Program-made: the position numbers and the translations under genes | Assembly (NCBI GenBank): GCA_030753265.1 | Contig: JASMCQ010000104.1 | Coordinates: forward strand, 1-13,689 | DNA from: Dehalococcoidia bacterium | Lineage (GTDB): Bacteria > Chloroflexota > Dehalococcoidia > UBA3495 | Reading direction: 5' to 3' | DNA length: 13,689 nt | In this document: piece after piece, positions 1 to 6,698 of the stretch | Position numbering within the stretch: the stretch's first letter is position 1 | How the letters are laid out: every line of letters starts with the position of its first letter | The notes under the pieces: generated by a model | Database searches by the model: none | The model's input: only the letters and a program-made list of their open reading frames with translations | What the model was told of the DNA's origin: nothing

Positions 1-1184
1 CCGCTGACCCAGGCGCCCGAGGTGCCGGCGTGAGAGCCCATGAGGTACGGCTCGGTCAGCACCAGCTCGGAGTCGGTGAGGGCGGGGTCGATGTTGTTGG
101 ACGCCCACAGCAGCACCTGGGAGATGGTCATGTTCAGGAAATCTTCCCAAGCTTCGCTCTCCACCGCGCGTTTCGCGGCCGGATCGGAGGCTTCCGCGAT
201 GAGCTTCTGCATGGCCTCGGCGGTGCGCATGTAGATGGGGCCCTTGCCTTCCTGTATGTCTCGAAGCATCAGGTGGTTTCTGAGGGGAGTCGGCATGGGC
301 GCGGCGCCGGAGTAGGGCTGCCAGCCTTCCAACTCGGCCCGGCGCGTCTTCTCGTACTCTTCGCCGTAGGCGTTGGTGGCTATGGAGTGGAACATCAGGA
401 AGTACATACCCACCGGGCCGTAGCCGTCCTTGAAGCGGGTCTGCACTATCCGGTGCTCCATCTGGCTCATTTCGGCGCCAACCTGGAGCATCAGGGCGTA
501 CACCGACCCGGTGTTGAACACGGTGTACCAGGCCCGGCCCAGCCCCTCGCCCACGGCGTGGGGCCGCCAGAGGTTGACGGCGCCTCCCGCGGAGCAGATC
601 ACGGCCTTGGCCTTGAACACGTAGACGACGTTGTCCCGGACGCTGAACCCGACGGCCCCGGCGATGGTGTTCGGGTCGTTGGGATCAGTGAGCAGGTGGG
701 AGATAAACACGCGCTCGTAGAGGTTCCCGTCCCCGATGGCGGCCTTGGCCGCCTCGGCGACGATGGGCTTGTACGACTCGCCGTGGATCATGACCTGCCA
801 GCGTCCTTCCCGGACGTACCGTCCCTCGGGGGTTTTGAAGAAGGGGAGGCCCCACTCCTCGAACATGTGGACGGTGGCGTCGACGTGGCGGGCGATGTCG
901 AAGGTCAGGTCTTCCCGGGAGAGTCCCAGGGTCTCATTGCGCACGTAGCGGACAAAGTCCTCCGGGGTGTTTTCTCCCCATTTCATGCCCATGTACATGT
1001 TGATAGCGGAGAGACCCATGGCCACGGCGCCGCTTCTTTCGATAGCAGCCTTCTCCACCAGCACGACTCGCAGGCCCTTCACTTTGGCCCAATGGGCGGC
1101 CTCGTAAGCCGCTCCGCAGCCGGCCATCCCGCCGCCGATAACCAAGACGTCGCATTCAACCACTTCGGTCCTGGGCTCAGCCAT
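1..1184 (-). CDS. aprA: Adenylylsulfate (APS) reductase alpha subunit AprA, 3' end cut by window edge
   Basis: FAD-binding subunit of dissimilatory APS reductase, which interconverts APS with sulfite plus AMP in the cytoplasm, in either sulfate reduction or sulfur oxidation. I translated the minus strand from ATG 1184; 394 codons are present, against roughly 620-660 aa for complete AprA. Seen: an N-terminal dinucleotide-binding motif (VIGGGMAGCGAA, about residues 15-26), the family-typical block around 'ERSGAVAMGLSAIN' (about 49-62), 'TRFKDGYGPVG', 'NHLMLRD', and 'TEPYLMGSH' near the end with His385, the expected active-site histidine. These match AprA better than SdhA/FrdA. The start is supported by AGGGAG about 6 nt upstream. 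aprB lies 46 bp upstream in the same orientation, the usual aprBA order. A terminator-like hairpin between them may lower aprA expression. The stretch after His385 reads AGTSGAW, whereas AprA of sulfate reducers, as I recall it, has a Cys-Cys there. Confidence 0.93.
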   Translation of the reverse strand, partial: MAEPRTEVVECDVLVIGGGMAGCGAAYEAAHWAKVKGLRVVLVEKAAIERSGAVAMGLSAINMYMGMKWGENTPEDFVRYVRNETLGLSREDLTFDIARHVDATVHMFEEWGLPFFKTPEGRYVREGRWQVMIHGESYKPIVAEAAKAAIGDGNLYERVFISHLLTDPNDPNTIAGAVGFSVRDNVVYVFKAKAVICSAGGAVNLWRPHAVGEGLGRAWYTVFNTGSVYALMLQVGAEMSQMEHRIVQTRFKDGYGPVGMYFLMFHSIATNAYGEEYEKTRRAELEGWQPYSGAAPMPTPLRNHLMLRDIQEGKGPIYMRTAEAMQKLIAEASDPAAKRAVESEAWEDFLNMTISQVLLWASNNIDPALTDSELVLTEPYLMGSHAGTSGAWVS

Positions 1185-1215
1185 GCCTTACTCCCTGCTG
1201 ATATTGTCTGGGTTC

Positions 1216-1243
1216 AAAAAAAGGCCCGCGTTATTTCGCGGGC
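1216..1243 (-). terminator. Intrinsic-terminator-like hairpin between aprB and aprA
   Basis: Read on the minus strand, GCCCGCG (1243-1237) pairs perfectly with CGCGGGC (1230-1224) across the loop AAATAA. One C follows and then seven T (1222-1216). The loop contains the aprB stop codon TAA. This is a textbook Rho-independent terminator shape, but it lies inside what should be an aprBA operon, so it may act as a partial terminator or an mRNA-stability hairpin setting the aprB:aprA ratio. Confidence 0.6.
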
Positions 1244-1677
1244 ACGGGAAGGTCGTCCACGCCAAGGTAACATATCTCCGCTGCCATGGCAGGTGTCCTC
1301 AAGTCTTCCAGTCCGGGTGCGTCCGCCTTGCCGTGGGGCTCGATGGACCCCCAGGGTGTGGTCCTGATGGGGAACCGGAACCGTTTCAGCGTCCCATTCC
1401 GGAACTTCACGGCCCAAATGATGGAGTCCGTCCCCCTCAAGGGAGTCGCCGTCGCTCCCATGGGCATCACGTCGGCGTAGCCTCTGAGGTCGATAGCCGA
1501 CTGGGGGCACATCTTGACACAAGAGTAGCATTCCCAGCAGGTATCGGGTTCCTGGTTGAAGCCCTTCCCGATCGACGCGTCCAGCTTCATCAGGTCGGCG
1601 GGGCAGATGTACATACAGGCAGGTTTGTCCAGGGCCTTGCAGCCATCGCACTTTTCGGGGTTTACAAACGTCGGCAT
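1231..1677 (-). CDS. aprB: Adenylylsulfate (APS) reductase beta subunit AprB
   Basis: Iron-sulfur subunit of APS reductase; it carries two [4Fe-4S] clusters that deliver electrons to, or take them from, the FAD in AprA. The protein has 148 aa, normal for AprB. The ferredoxin-like N-terminal half has cluster ligands Cys10, Cys13, Cys21, Cys25-Pro and Cys47, Cys50, Cys53, Cys57-Pro. The 'KCDGCK' and 'CWECYSCVKMCP' motifs, 'FNQEP' between them, and 'PLRGTD...WAVKFRNG' followed by 'FPIRTTPWGSI' are diagnostic of AprB rather than a generic ferredoxin. The C-terminal tail (about residues 100-148) corresponds to the part that wraps around AprA in known structures. The start ATG 1677 has a good Shine-Dalgarno sequence (GAGGTG, about 5 nt upstream) and a promoter just beyond. 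It is the first gene of the aprBA unit. The direction of the reaction cannot be told from this window because no sat, qmo, dsr or hdr genes are present. Confidence 0.96.
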   Translation of the reverse strand: MPTFVNPEKCDGCKALDKPACMYICPADLMKLDASIGKGFNQEPDTCWECYSCVKMCPQSAIDLRGYADVMPMGATATPLRGTDSIIWAVKFRNGTLKRFRFPIRTTPWGSIEPHGKADAPGLEDLRTPAMAAEICYLGVDDLPVPAK

Positions 1678-1702
1678 CTATTCACCTCGCATGCAACGTT
1701 AC

Positions 1703-1731
1703 AGTATAAGAACATCAACCCATCTCCGCAA
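1703..1731 (-). promoter_or_regulatory. Sigma-70-like promoter for aprBA
   Basis: On the minus strand, -35 TTGCGG (1731-1726), a 17-nt spacer, then -10 TATACT (1708-1703), which matches five of six consensus positions. The predicted start of transcription is near 1696, about 20 nt before the aprB ATG at 1677, leaving room for its GAGGTG ribosome-binding site. Prediction from sequence only. Confidence 0.5.
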
Positions 1732-1891
1732 TATGGCCCATGCATAGCACCTCGGCGCGTTGGTCCCGTTCGCTGGATGCTTCATGCTTACCGGTGCCCT
1801 CGCTTTCGGCGGTTTCCTCAGCCGTCCCTAGCTGCAGGGCGAGTCTTTCTTTCCTGAGTTCAGGATATATAGCAGAAGACATCCGGGTCTT

Positions 1892-3610
1892 TCACGGGGA
1901 CACCGATGGGCCGGGCTGCAGGCGGGTCAGCTTCACCTCTTCCCGCCACACCTCTGGCGCGCCGTCCGAGTCCCGCCGAACCAGGATGTTGCAAAGCCAT
2001 TCCCGGTTGTCGGTATCGGGGAAATCGCTGCGGTAGTGAGAGCCGCGGGACTCCCGGCGGGCCAAGGCGCTCTGGCAGGTCAGCCGGGCCACCGTCAGGA
2101 TGTTCTGCACGTTGAGCCACTCCTGCCAGGCCAGGTTGTACTCCCGCAGCGGAGGCACCGGAGCGCGGGCCGCCCGTTCCTCCAGTTCATCGAGGCCGGC
2201 GATGGCCGACTCCAGGCCGGGGCCGTCGCGCACCACGCCACCCTGGACCCACATCAGGTCTTCGATCTCCCGGCGGATGGCGTGTATGTTCTCTCCGTCT
2301 AACCGGCCGTCTTCCTGGCGCAACGGCCGGACCGCCTCGGCCACCGCCTCTTTCACCTGCGCCGGGACCGGATCGGGTTGGGGACGGCCGGCCACGAACT
2401 CGGCCATGGCGTCTCCGGCAAGGGCCCCGAACACGGTGGATTCGGCCACGCCGTTGCCGCCCAGCCGGTTGGCGCCGTGAACGCCCCCGGAGTCTTCGCC
2501 GGCGACGAAGAGTCCTTCCAGGCCGGTGCGGCACCATGGGTCGATAACAGCCCCGCCCATGTGGAAATGGGCGGTAGGAGAGACCTTGACCGGGGCCCGG
2601 GCCAGGTCGAAGCCCACCTCCCGGCAACGATCCACCATGCCGGGAAAAGTCTTCTCCACAAACTCGGCCCCCAGGTGAGAGACGTCGAGGAGAACCGCGC
2701 CATCGGGGGTGGCCCGCCCCGCCTGAATCTCCATGTACGCGGCCCGGGACACCAGATCCCTGGTGGAGCGCTCCATCCTCTGAGAATCGTGCCGCTCCAT
2801 GAACCGCTCCCCCAGGGAGTTGTACAGGTACCCTCCGGCGCCCCGCAACCCCTCTTCCAGCACCGCCCCGGTCAGAATGGACTTGCCCGCCACCAGCCCG
2901 GTGGGGTGGAACTGGAACATCTCCATGTCGCGCATCACGCAGCTGGCCCGATAGCACAGGGCCATACCGTCACCGGACTTTTCGAGAGAGGGGGCCGCGA
3001 TGCTGTACATGCGGGCGCCCCCTCCGGTGGCCACCAGGGTGGCTTTGGCGCTAACGGCGGTGAAGCCCCCGGTGCGTATGTCGAGCAACAGCGCGCCGCC
3101 GGTCCGCCCTTCCCCATCGGCCAGCAGGGAAACCGCCCGCTGCTCGTCCAACAAGAGGAGGCCGGAGGCCAGGACGTTTTCCTTGAGCCGGGACATGATC
3201 TCGATGCCGGTCAGGTCGCCCCGGTGCACCGTGCGGTCGAAGGTCTGCCCGGCGAAGGCCTTTTGATAGATGCGCCCGTCACGGTCGCGGTCGAAGAAAC
3301 AGCCCAGCCGCTCCAGCTCTCCGATGATGCCGGGGGCCTGATTGACCAGCACCCAGGCCAACTCCTGGTCATTGATGAAAGCCCCGCCCCGGACCGTATC
3401 TTCAAAGTGGAGATCGAAGGAGTCCCGGGGGTCCATGACCGCGTTATAGCCCCCTTGCACCATGCGGGTGCACCCGCTCTGGCCGACCAATCCCTTGGCG
3501 GCCACGGCGATGCGCAGGTCGGGGCCTTTGCGGCGGGCGTGAAGCGCCGCCATCAGGCCCGCGCCTCCGCCGCCCAGGATGAGGATGTCCATGGCCAGGC
3601 TCTCGTACAT
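1892..3610 (-). CDS. sdhA: Succinate dehydrogenase/fumarate reductase flavoprotein subunit
   Basis: Catalytic flavoprotein that interconverts succinate and fumarate; likely partner of the SdhC-SdhD-SdhB proteins encoded from 5840 on the opposite strand. Start chosen at ATG 3610 (GGAG about 4 nt upstream; upstream in-frame ATGs lie at or before the predicted promoter), giving 572 aa, normal for SdhA/FrdA. Seen: FAD-binding GGGGAG (13-18), fumarate-site FHPTG with His235, a Gly-rich capping region, Arg284 in 'STRDLVSR', PTAH with His348, and 'HGANRLGGN' with Arg382. These correspond to catalytic His242, Arg286, His354 and Arg399 of E. coli SdhA. The SdhA C-terminal helical domain is present. 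Odd: the histidine that covalently binds FAD in classical enzymes (E. coli SdhA His45) aligns with Cys47. L-aspartate oxidase is an alternative, but the length and the nearby sdhCDB and fumarase genes favour Sdh/Frd. Confidence 0.88.
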   Translation of the reverse strand: MYESLAMDILILGGGGAGLMAALHARRKGPDLRIAVAAKGLVGQSGCTRMVQGGYNAVMDPRDSFDLHFEDTVRGGAFINDQELAWVLVNQAPGIIGELERLGCFFDRDRDGRIYQKAFAGQTFDRTVHRGDLTGIEIMSRLKENVLASGLLLLDEQRAVSLLADGEGRTGGALLLDIRTGGFTAVSAKATLVATGGGARMYSIAAPSLEKSGDGMALCYRASCVMRDMEMFQFHPTGLVAGKSILTGAVLEEGLRGAGGYLYNSLGERFMERHDSQRMERSTRDLVSRAAYMEIQAGRATPDGAVLLDVSHLGAEFVEKTFPGMVDRCREVGFDLARAPVKVSPTAHFHMGGAVIDPWCRTGLEGLFVAGEDSGGVHGANRLGGNGVAESTVFGALAGDAMAEFVAGRPQPDPVPAQVKEAVAEAVRPLRQEDGRLDGENIHAIRREIEDLMWVQGGVVRDGPGLESAIAGLDELEERAARAPVPPLREYNLAWQEWLNVQNILTVARLTCQSALARRESRGSHYRSDFPDTDNREWLCNILVRRDSDGAPEVWREEVKLTRLQPGPSVSP

Positions 3611-3641
3611 GTGGCTCCGCTCGTCCGCTCCTCTGGCCGGA

Positions 3642-3670
3642 AATATAAGGCACTTCTTGCAGCAACGCAA
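3642..3670 (-). promoter_or_regulatory. Sigma-70-like promoter for the sdhA-type gene
   Basis: On the minus strand, -35 TTGCGT (3670-3665), 17-nt spacer, -10 TATATT (3647-3642). It resembles the aprBA promoter in both boxes and spacing. The predicted transcript starts near 3635, about 25 nt before ATG 3610, which supports that start over the longer reading frame. Confidence 0.45.
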
Positions 3671-3832
3671 GGGGCGGCCTGCTACCGCACGCCCGGCTCC
3701 ACACAGGATGGCAAAAGGCTGTCAACCGGGCCGCCGAATCCGCGGCAAATCGTGTCTTACGGTGCCTTGAGTGCGCGGTGAAGCTGGCGAGGAAATCCCC
3801 CTGGGCCCTTCGCCGAGGAAATCCTCCTTAGT

Positions 3833-3851
3833 CCCCCTTTACCAAAGGGGG
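3833..3851. repeat. Perfect 8-bp-stem palindrome
   Basis: CCCCCTTT ACC AAAGGGGG. A short stem-loop of a style common in intergenic repeats; no T-run follows on either strand, so it is not a standard terminator. Confidence 0.6.
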
Positions 3852-3995
3852 AAACAGGGGCATTTTGCCCGTCGGCCAAGCCCTCGATCAAATTTTGTTG
3901 TCAATTCAGAGGCCAGTAAATGCAGGCTTCGGCTCCCCTTGGCCCTCAGAGATTCCGGAGCGGTGAAGAAAGCGGTCCGGCTGCTCCCCTTCGTC

Positions 3996-4089
3996 ATTCC
4001 GGCGCGGGCCGGAATCCAGGCGCGCCACTCGACACCTGGCAAACCGCGCAGCGGAGCCTGCATCCCTGAGTTCCGGTTTTCGCCGGAAC
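3996..4089. repeat. Pair of REP-like palindromes
   Basis: Two palindromes built on the same TTCCGG/CCGGAA core: 3996-4015 with 8-bp arms and a 4-nt loop, and 4070-4089 with 7-bp arms and a 6-nt loop, separated by about 55 nt. The arrangement of two related hairpins flanking a short spacer is typical of REP or miniature transposable elements. Identity as a dispersed family needs a genome-wide comparison. Confidence 0.5.
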
Positions 4090-4194
4090 GATTGGGAGAC
4101 ACCATCGTGGTGGTGTGCCCTCTCCCTCGGACAAAGTGCCGAACCCGATTGTCCTGCTTCCAACCCTGGCAACATTCCCGCCCGCCCCAACTTG

Positions 4195-4203
4195 TGGTAG
4201 TGT
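4195..4203 (+). promoter_or_regulatory. Possible extended -10 element for a leaderless fumarase transcript
   Basis: TGG-TAGTGT (4195-4203) forms an extended -10 (TGn followed by TAnnnT). It lies seven nucleotides before ATG 4211, the spacing expected when transcription starts on the start codon itself. No good -35 is visible and the Shine-Dalgarno is poor (GAGAGG ends only 1 nt from ATG), which fits a leaderless mRNA. Confidence 0.35.
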
Positions 4204-4210
4204 GAGAGGC

Positions 4211-5158
4211 ATGACTGCCGACGCCACCGGCATCTCCCAAGAACTCATCTATCAGGTCGCCTATGAGGCCAACAAGCGGGCTGCCATCGTGGTGCCTCAG
4301 GACGGCCTGGTGGCGTTCGGCCAGGCCTGGGAGCGGGAGAGCAAGCCCTTGGCCCGGGTCATCCTGGGCCGCCTGATCGAAAACGCCAAGGTGGCGGTCG
4401 CCGATGCCCGGCCCATGTGTGGGGACACCGGCCTGCCCCGCTACTACGTGAAGGCCGGCAACGAGGCGGTCATCGAGGGCGGCTTCGTCGCCCTGGAGCG
4501 GTCCCTGCGGCGGGCGGTTGCCGACATCACCCAGGACATCCAGCTCCGGGCCAACCGGGTACATCCTCTGACCCGGCGCAACCCCGGCAACAACGTGGGG
4601 GTCTACGCCCCCAACGTGGACTACTCCTTCGAGCCCGATGCCAGCTGGATCGACTTGATCGCCGTCCACAAGGGCGGCCTGTTCGGCACCGACTACCGGA
4701 TGCTGTTCCCCGCCGACGGGCGGGACGGCATAAAGCGGTTCCTGCTGGACAACATGGCCGAGTTCGCCCGGCGGGGCCTGTCCTGCCCCCCGGTGGTGGT
4801 CGGCGTGGGACTGGGCGGCACCAAGGACCAGGCCGTCCGCCTCTCCAAGGAGGCTGCCTGCCTGCGGCTGATCGGAGAGCGGCACCCCGACCCGGCGGTG
4901 GCCACCCTGGAAGAGGAGCTACTGGATCTGGCCGACCGCACCGGCTTCGGGGTTATGGGCGTGGGTGGAGATACCACCGCCCTGGACGTGCACATCGAGA
5001 TAGCCTACACCCACACCGGGGGCGTCCCGGTAGCCATCTCCCAATTCTGCACCGCCTACCGGCGGGCCGTCGGCCGCATCTACCCGGACGGGACAGTGGA
5101 GTTCCGGGAAGACCCGCGATGGTTCACCGAGTACTACCGCCGGGAGGGGATCGGCTAG
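4211..5158 (+). CDS. Class I fumarate hydratase, alpha subunit (N-terminal domain type)
   Basis: Iron-sulfur-cluster half of a two-subunit class I fumarase (Fumerase family, as in FumA/TtdA), which hydrates fumarate to malate. ATG 4211 gives 315 aa, about 280-320 in the family; a longer frame begins upstream in repeat DNA and is rejected. Seen: Cys70 in 'PMCGDTGLP', Cys192 in 'LSCPPVVVGVGLGGTKD' and Cys280 in 'QFCTAYRR', the three conserved cysteines expected to hold the [4Fe-4S] cluster. Also typical are 'RRNPGNNVG' and 'GVGGDTTALDVHIE'. The stop codon is directly followed by the ATG of the beta subunit, so the two are translationally coupled. First gene of the fumarase-sdhCDB operon. L-tartrate dehydratase alpha (TtdA) is homologous and cannot be excluded from sequence alone; the sdh context favours fumarase. 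Confidence 0.93.
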   Translation: MTADATGISQELIYQVAYEANKRAAIVVPQDGLVAFGQAWERESKPLARVILGRLIENAKVAVADARPMCGDTGLPRYYVKAGNEAVIEGGFVALERSLRRAVADITQDIQLRANRVHPLTRRNPGNNVGVYAPNVDYSFEPDASWIDLIAVHKGGLFGTDYRMLFPADGRDGIKRFLLDNMAEFARRGLSCPPVVVGVGLGGTKDQAVRLSKEAACLRLIGERHPDPAVATLEEELLDLADRTGFGVMGVGGDTTALDVHIEIAYTHTGGVPVAISQFCTAYRRAVGRIYPDGTVEFREDPRWFTEYYRREGIG

Positions 5159-5833
5159 ATGCAACAAGCCGAGAGCCGCGAGTGGCGTCTCAAGACCCCG
5201 CTCACGCCGGAGGACCTAGCCAAGCTGTCCGCCGGTGACCTGGTCTACCTGACGGGCCCGGTGTTCACCGCCCGCGACGGGGTGTACCAGCACATGCTCG
5301 TGGAGGGCCACGAGCCGCCCCTGGACCTGGCCGCCTTGACCAACGTCAGCTTCCAGTCCTCCCCTGCCGGCGTCGAGGTCTCCCCCGGAGAGTTCAAGGT
5401 GTCCTCACTCCAGGCCACCGCCAGTTTCCGCTACGCCAAATACATGCCGGAACTGCTGGGACGCTACGGGGTCAGAGCCGTGGTGGGCAAGGCAGGCATG
5501 TCAGAGAAGGTCTACCAGGATGTGTTCAGGGAACATGGTGCTGTCTGCCTCTCCACAGTGGGCTATGGACTGGGAGCCATCTACGGCCGGGCCATCCAGC
5601 GGGTGTTGGGGGTGTATTGGGTGGAGGAGTTGGGCATCTCGGAGGCCCTGTGGGTCCTAGACCTCAACGAGCTGGGACCCCTCCTGGTGGAGGGCGACGC
5701 TCGGGGAAACAGCTTCTTCTCCAAGGTGAACGAGGATATCAACCAACGGCTGGGCGCCCTCTACGAGGGGTTGAAGCCCCCCGTGTTCCGCCGCATCGGC
5801 GAAGAGCAGAATCCGGAGATGGAACTCTTCTAG
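5159..5833 (+). CDS. Class I fumarate hydratase, beta subunit (C-terminal domain type)
   Basis: Second half of the heterodimeric class I fumarase (Fumerase_C domain, as in TtdB), contributing substrate-binding residues. It has 224 aa, slightly longer than the usual 180-200. ATG 5159 follows the alpha-subunit stop without a gap. Seen: 'GDLVYLTGPVFTARD' (26-40), a typical opening with the TARD motif; 'AVVGKAGM' (107-114); and an 'EELGISEALWVLDLNELGPLLVEGDARGN' region typical of the C-terminal part. Odd: the usual Ser/Thr-rich 'GPTTSxRM' substrate motif, as I recall it, is replaced by 'LQATASFRYAKYM' (about 84-96), and the histidine after TARD is shifted. This may be lineage variation or a changed substrate preference. 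Six G residues follow the stop and probably form the ribosome-binding site of sdhC. Confidence 0.88.
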   Translation: MQQAESREWRLKTPLTPEDLAKLSAGDLVYLTGPVFTARDGVYQHMLVEGHEPPLDLAALTNVSFQSSPAGVEVSPGEFKVSSLQATASFRYAKYMPELLGRYGVRAVVGKAGMSEKVYQDVFREHGAVCLSTVGYGLGAIYGRAIQRVLGVYWVEELGISEALWVLDLNELGPLLVEGDARGNSFFSKVNEDINQRLGALYEGLKPPVFRRIGEEQNPEMELF

Positions 5834-5839
5834 GGGGGT

Positions 5840-6241
5840 GTGTTGGCCGCACCGGTCCGCGCCTTACTACTCCACAACGGTCCCTCCCGCGACCGCTACT
5901 CCGGCACCCACGCCGGCTGGTGGGCCTGGCTGCTGCAGCGGGTAACGGGAGTGGCCCTGGTTGGCTATCTCTTCCTGCACATCGCCGTCATTTCCACCGG
6001 CCAGGCCGGAGCGGACACCTTCGACGACGTGCTGAAGGTGCTTCAAACCCCGGTCTTCGTGGCCCTGGACCTGCTGCTGCTGGCGGCGGTACTGTATCAC
6101 GGCTTAAACGGGCTGCGGGTGGTCCTTCTGGACCTGGGGATCGGCATCCGGTGTCAGGCGGCGCTGTTCTGGGCCTGCCTGGCCTTGACCCTGGTTACGA
6201 CCGGCACGGCCGCCTACGTCAGCTTCCCCTTGATCTTCTGA
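5840..6241 (+). CDS. sdhC: Succinate dehydrogenase cytochrome b-type membrane anchor SdhC
   Basis: Small integral membrane subunit that anchors SdhB/SdhA and takes part in quinone and haem binding. 133 aa with three predicted transmembrane helices at about 30-51, 71-98 and 107-130. Seen: 'WLLQRVTG' leading into helix 1 with His47, and 'YHGLNGLR' in helix 2 with His87; both histidines are candidates for haem ligation. Start is GTG 5840, or TTG 5843, which is better spaced from the G-run at 5833-5838; no ATG is available. It follows the fumarase beta gene by 6 nt and precedes sdhD by 33 nt, so all are probably in one operon. It clearly resembles the next gene product, suggesting an old duplication. 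Confidence 0.85.
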   Translation: MLAAPVRALLLHNGPSRDRYSGTHAGWWAWLLQRVTGVALVGYLFLHIAVISTGQAGADTFDDVLKVLQTPVFVALDLLLLAAVLYHGLNGLRVVLLDLGIGIRCQAALFWACLALTLVTTGTAAYVSFPLIF

Positions 6242-6274
6242 GACCGGCCCGCACTAGCAGCCCAGCGAGAACTT

Positions 6275-6670
6275 ATGACCATCCCTACGACCGGCATACG
6301 AGAGCGAGACCCGTCAGGCTTCTGGCCCTGGTTCTTCCAGCGGGTCAGCGGACTGTTGCTCATATTCTTCCTGGCGGTCCACATCTGGATGGCTCATTTC
6401 TCCGGCATCGCCGACGTGATCGACGGCCGGCGGGAGGAGCTGGTCCTGTTCGACATCGTGGAACGCCGGCTGGCCCAGGGGCTGTTCGTTTTCGTGGACT
6501 TCTCCCTACTGGCTCTGGTCCTATTCCACGGCCTCAACGGAGTCCGCAACATCCTGCTGGAGTGGCGGCCCGCCGCGGAACGGCGGCGGCCCATCACCGC
6601 TGGCCTCTGGCTGCTGGGCGTGGCGACCTTTGCCTATGGTGCCTGGGCGCTGCTGCAGTTCATAATCTAG
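6275..6670 (+). CDS. sdhD: Succinate dehydrogenase hydrophobic membrane anchor SdhD
   Basis: Second membrane anchor of complex II; 131 aa, three predicted transmembrane helices at about 20-42, 68-92 and 107-130. It repeats the SdhC pattern: 'WFFQRVSG' before helix 1 with His36, then 'FHGLNGVRNILLEW' with His85. Two histidines in each anchor leave room for one or two b haems; two would be usual for a diheme quinone reductase but cannot be decided here. ATG 6275 is chosen; the ribosome-binding site is weak (GCGAGA about 6 nt upstream). The stop TAG is 28 nt before sdhB. A strict C/D naming is arbitrary because the two proteins are paralogues. Confidence 0.82.
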   Translation: MTIPTTGIRERDPSGFWPWFFQRVSGLLLIFFLAVHIWMAHFSGIADVIDGRREELVLFDIVERRLAQGLFVFVDFSLLALVLFHGLNGVRNILLEWRPAAERRRPITAGLWLLGVATFAYGAWALLQFII

Positions 6671-6698
6671 CCCTCCGAAAAATGGGTGCGAGCAGGCT

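Larger units (their letters stand above)
3671..4197. other. Gene-free stretch with short palindromic repeats
   Basis: I see no credible gene here. The stretch holds several perfect inverted repeats: 3833-3851 (CCCCCTTT, loop ACC, AAAGGGGG), 3996-4015 (ATTCCGGC, loop GCGG, GCCGGAAT) and 4070-4089 (GTTCCGG, 6-nt loop, CCGGAAC). The block GAGGAAATCC occurs twice (near 3789 and 3815). These look like dispersed intergenic repeats that give spurious reading frames on both strands. The sdhA promoter borders the left side and the fumarase promoter the right. Confidence 0.6.

Noticed and set aside
30..1367. 445-codon open frame on the plus strand opposite aprA/aprB
   Set aside because: Antisense shadow of GC-rich coding DNA; the minus strand encodes clear AprA and AprB with cofactor motifs.
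3611..3670. Upstream start for the sdhA-type gene, adding 20 residues
   Set aside because: It begins inside the predicted -35 box, lacks a ribosome-binding site and adds sequence not typical of the family.
2378..3781. 467-codon open frame on the plus strand opposite the sdhA-type gene
   Set aside because: Composition-driven shadow with low-complexity Gly/His/Pro content and no recognisable domain; the opposite strand is a well-conserved flavoprotein.
3839..4885. 348-codon minus-strand frame crossing the repeat region and fumarase alpha
   Set aside because: Covers palindromic repeats plus the antisense of a clear fumarase gene; no domain seen.
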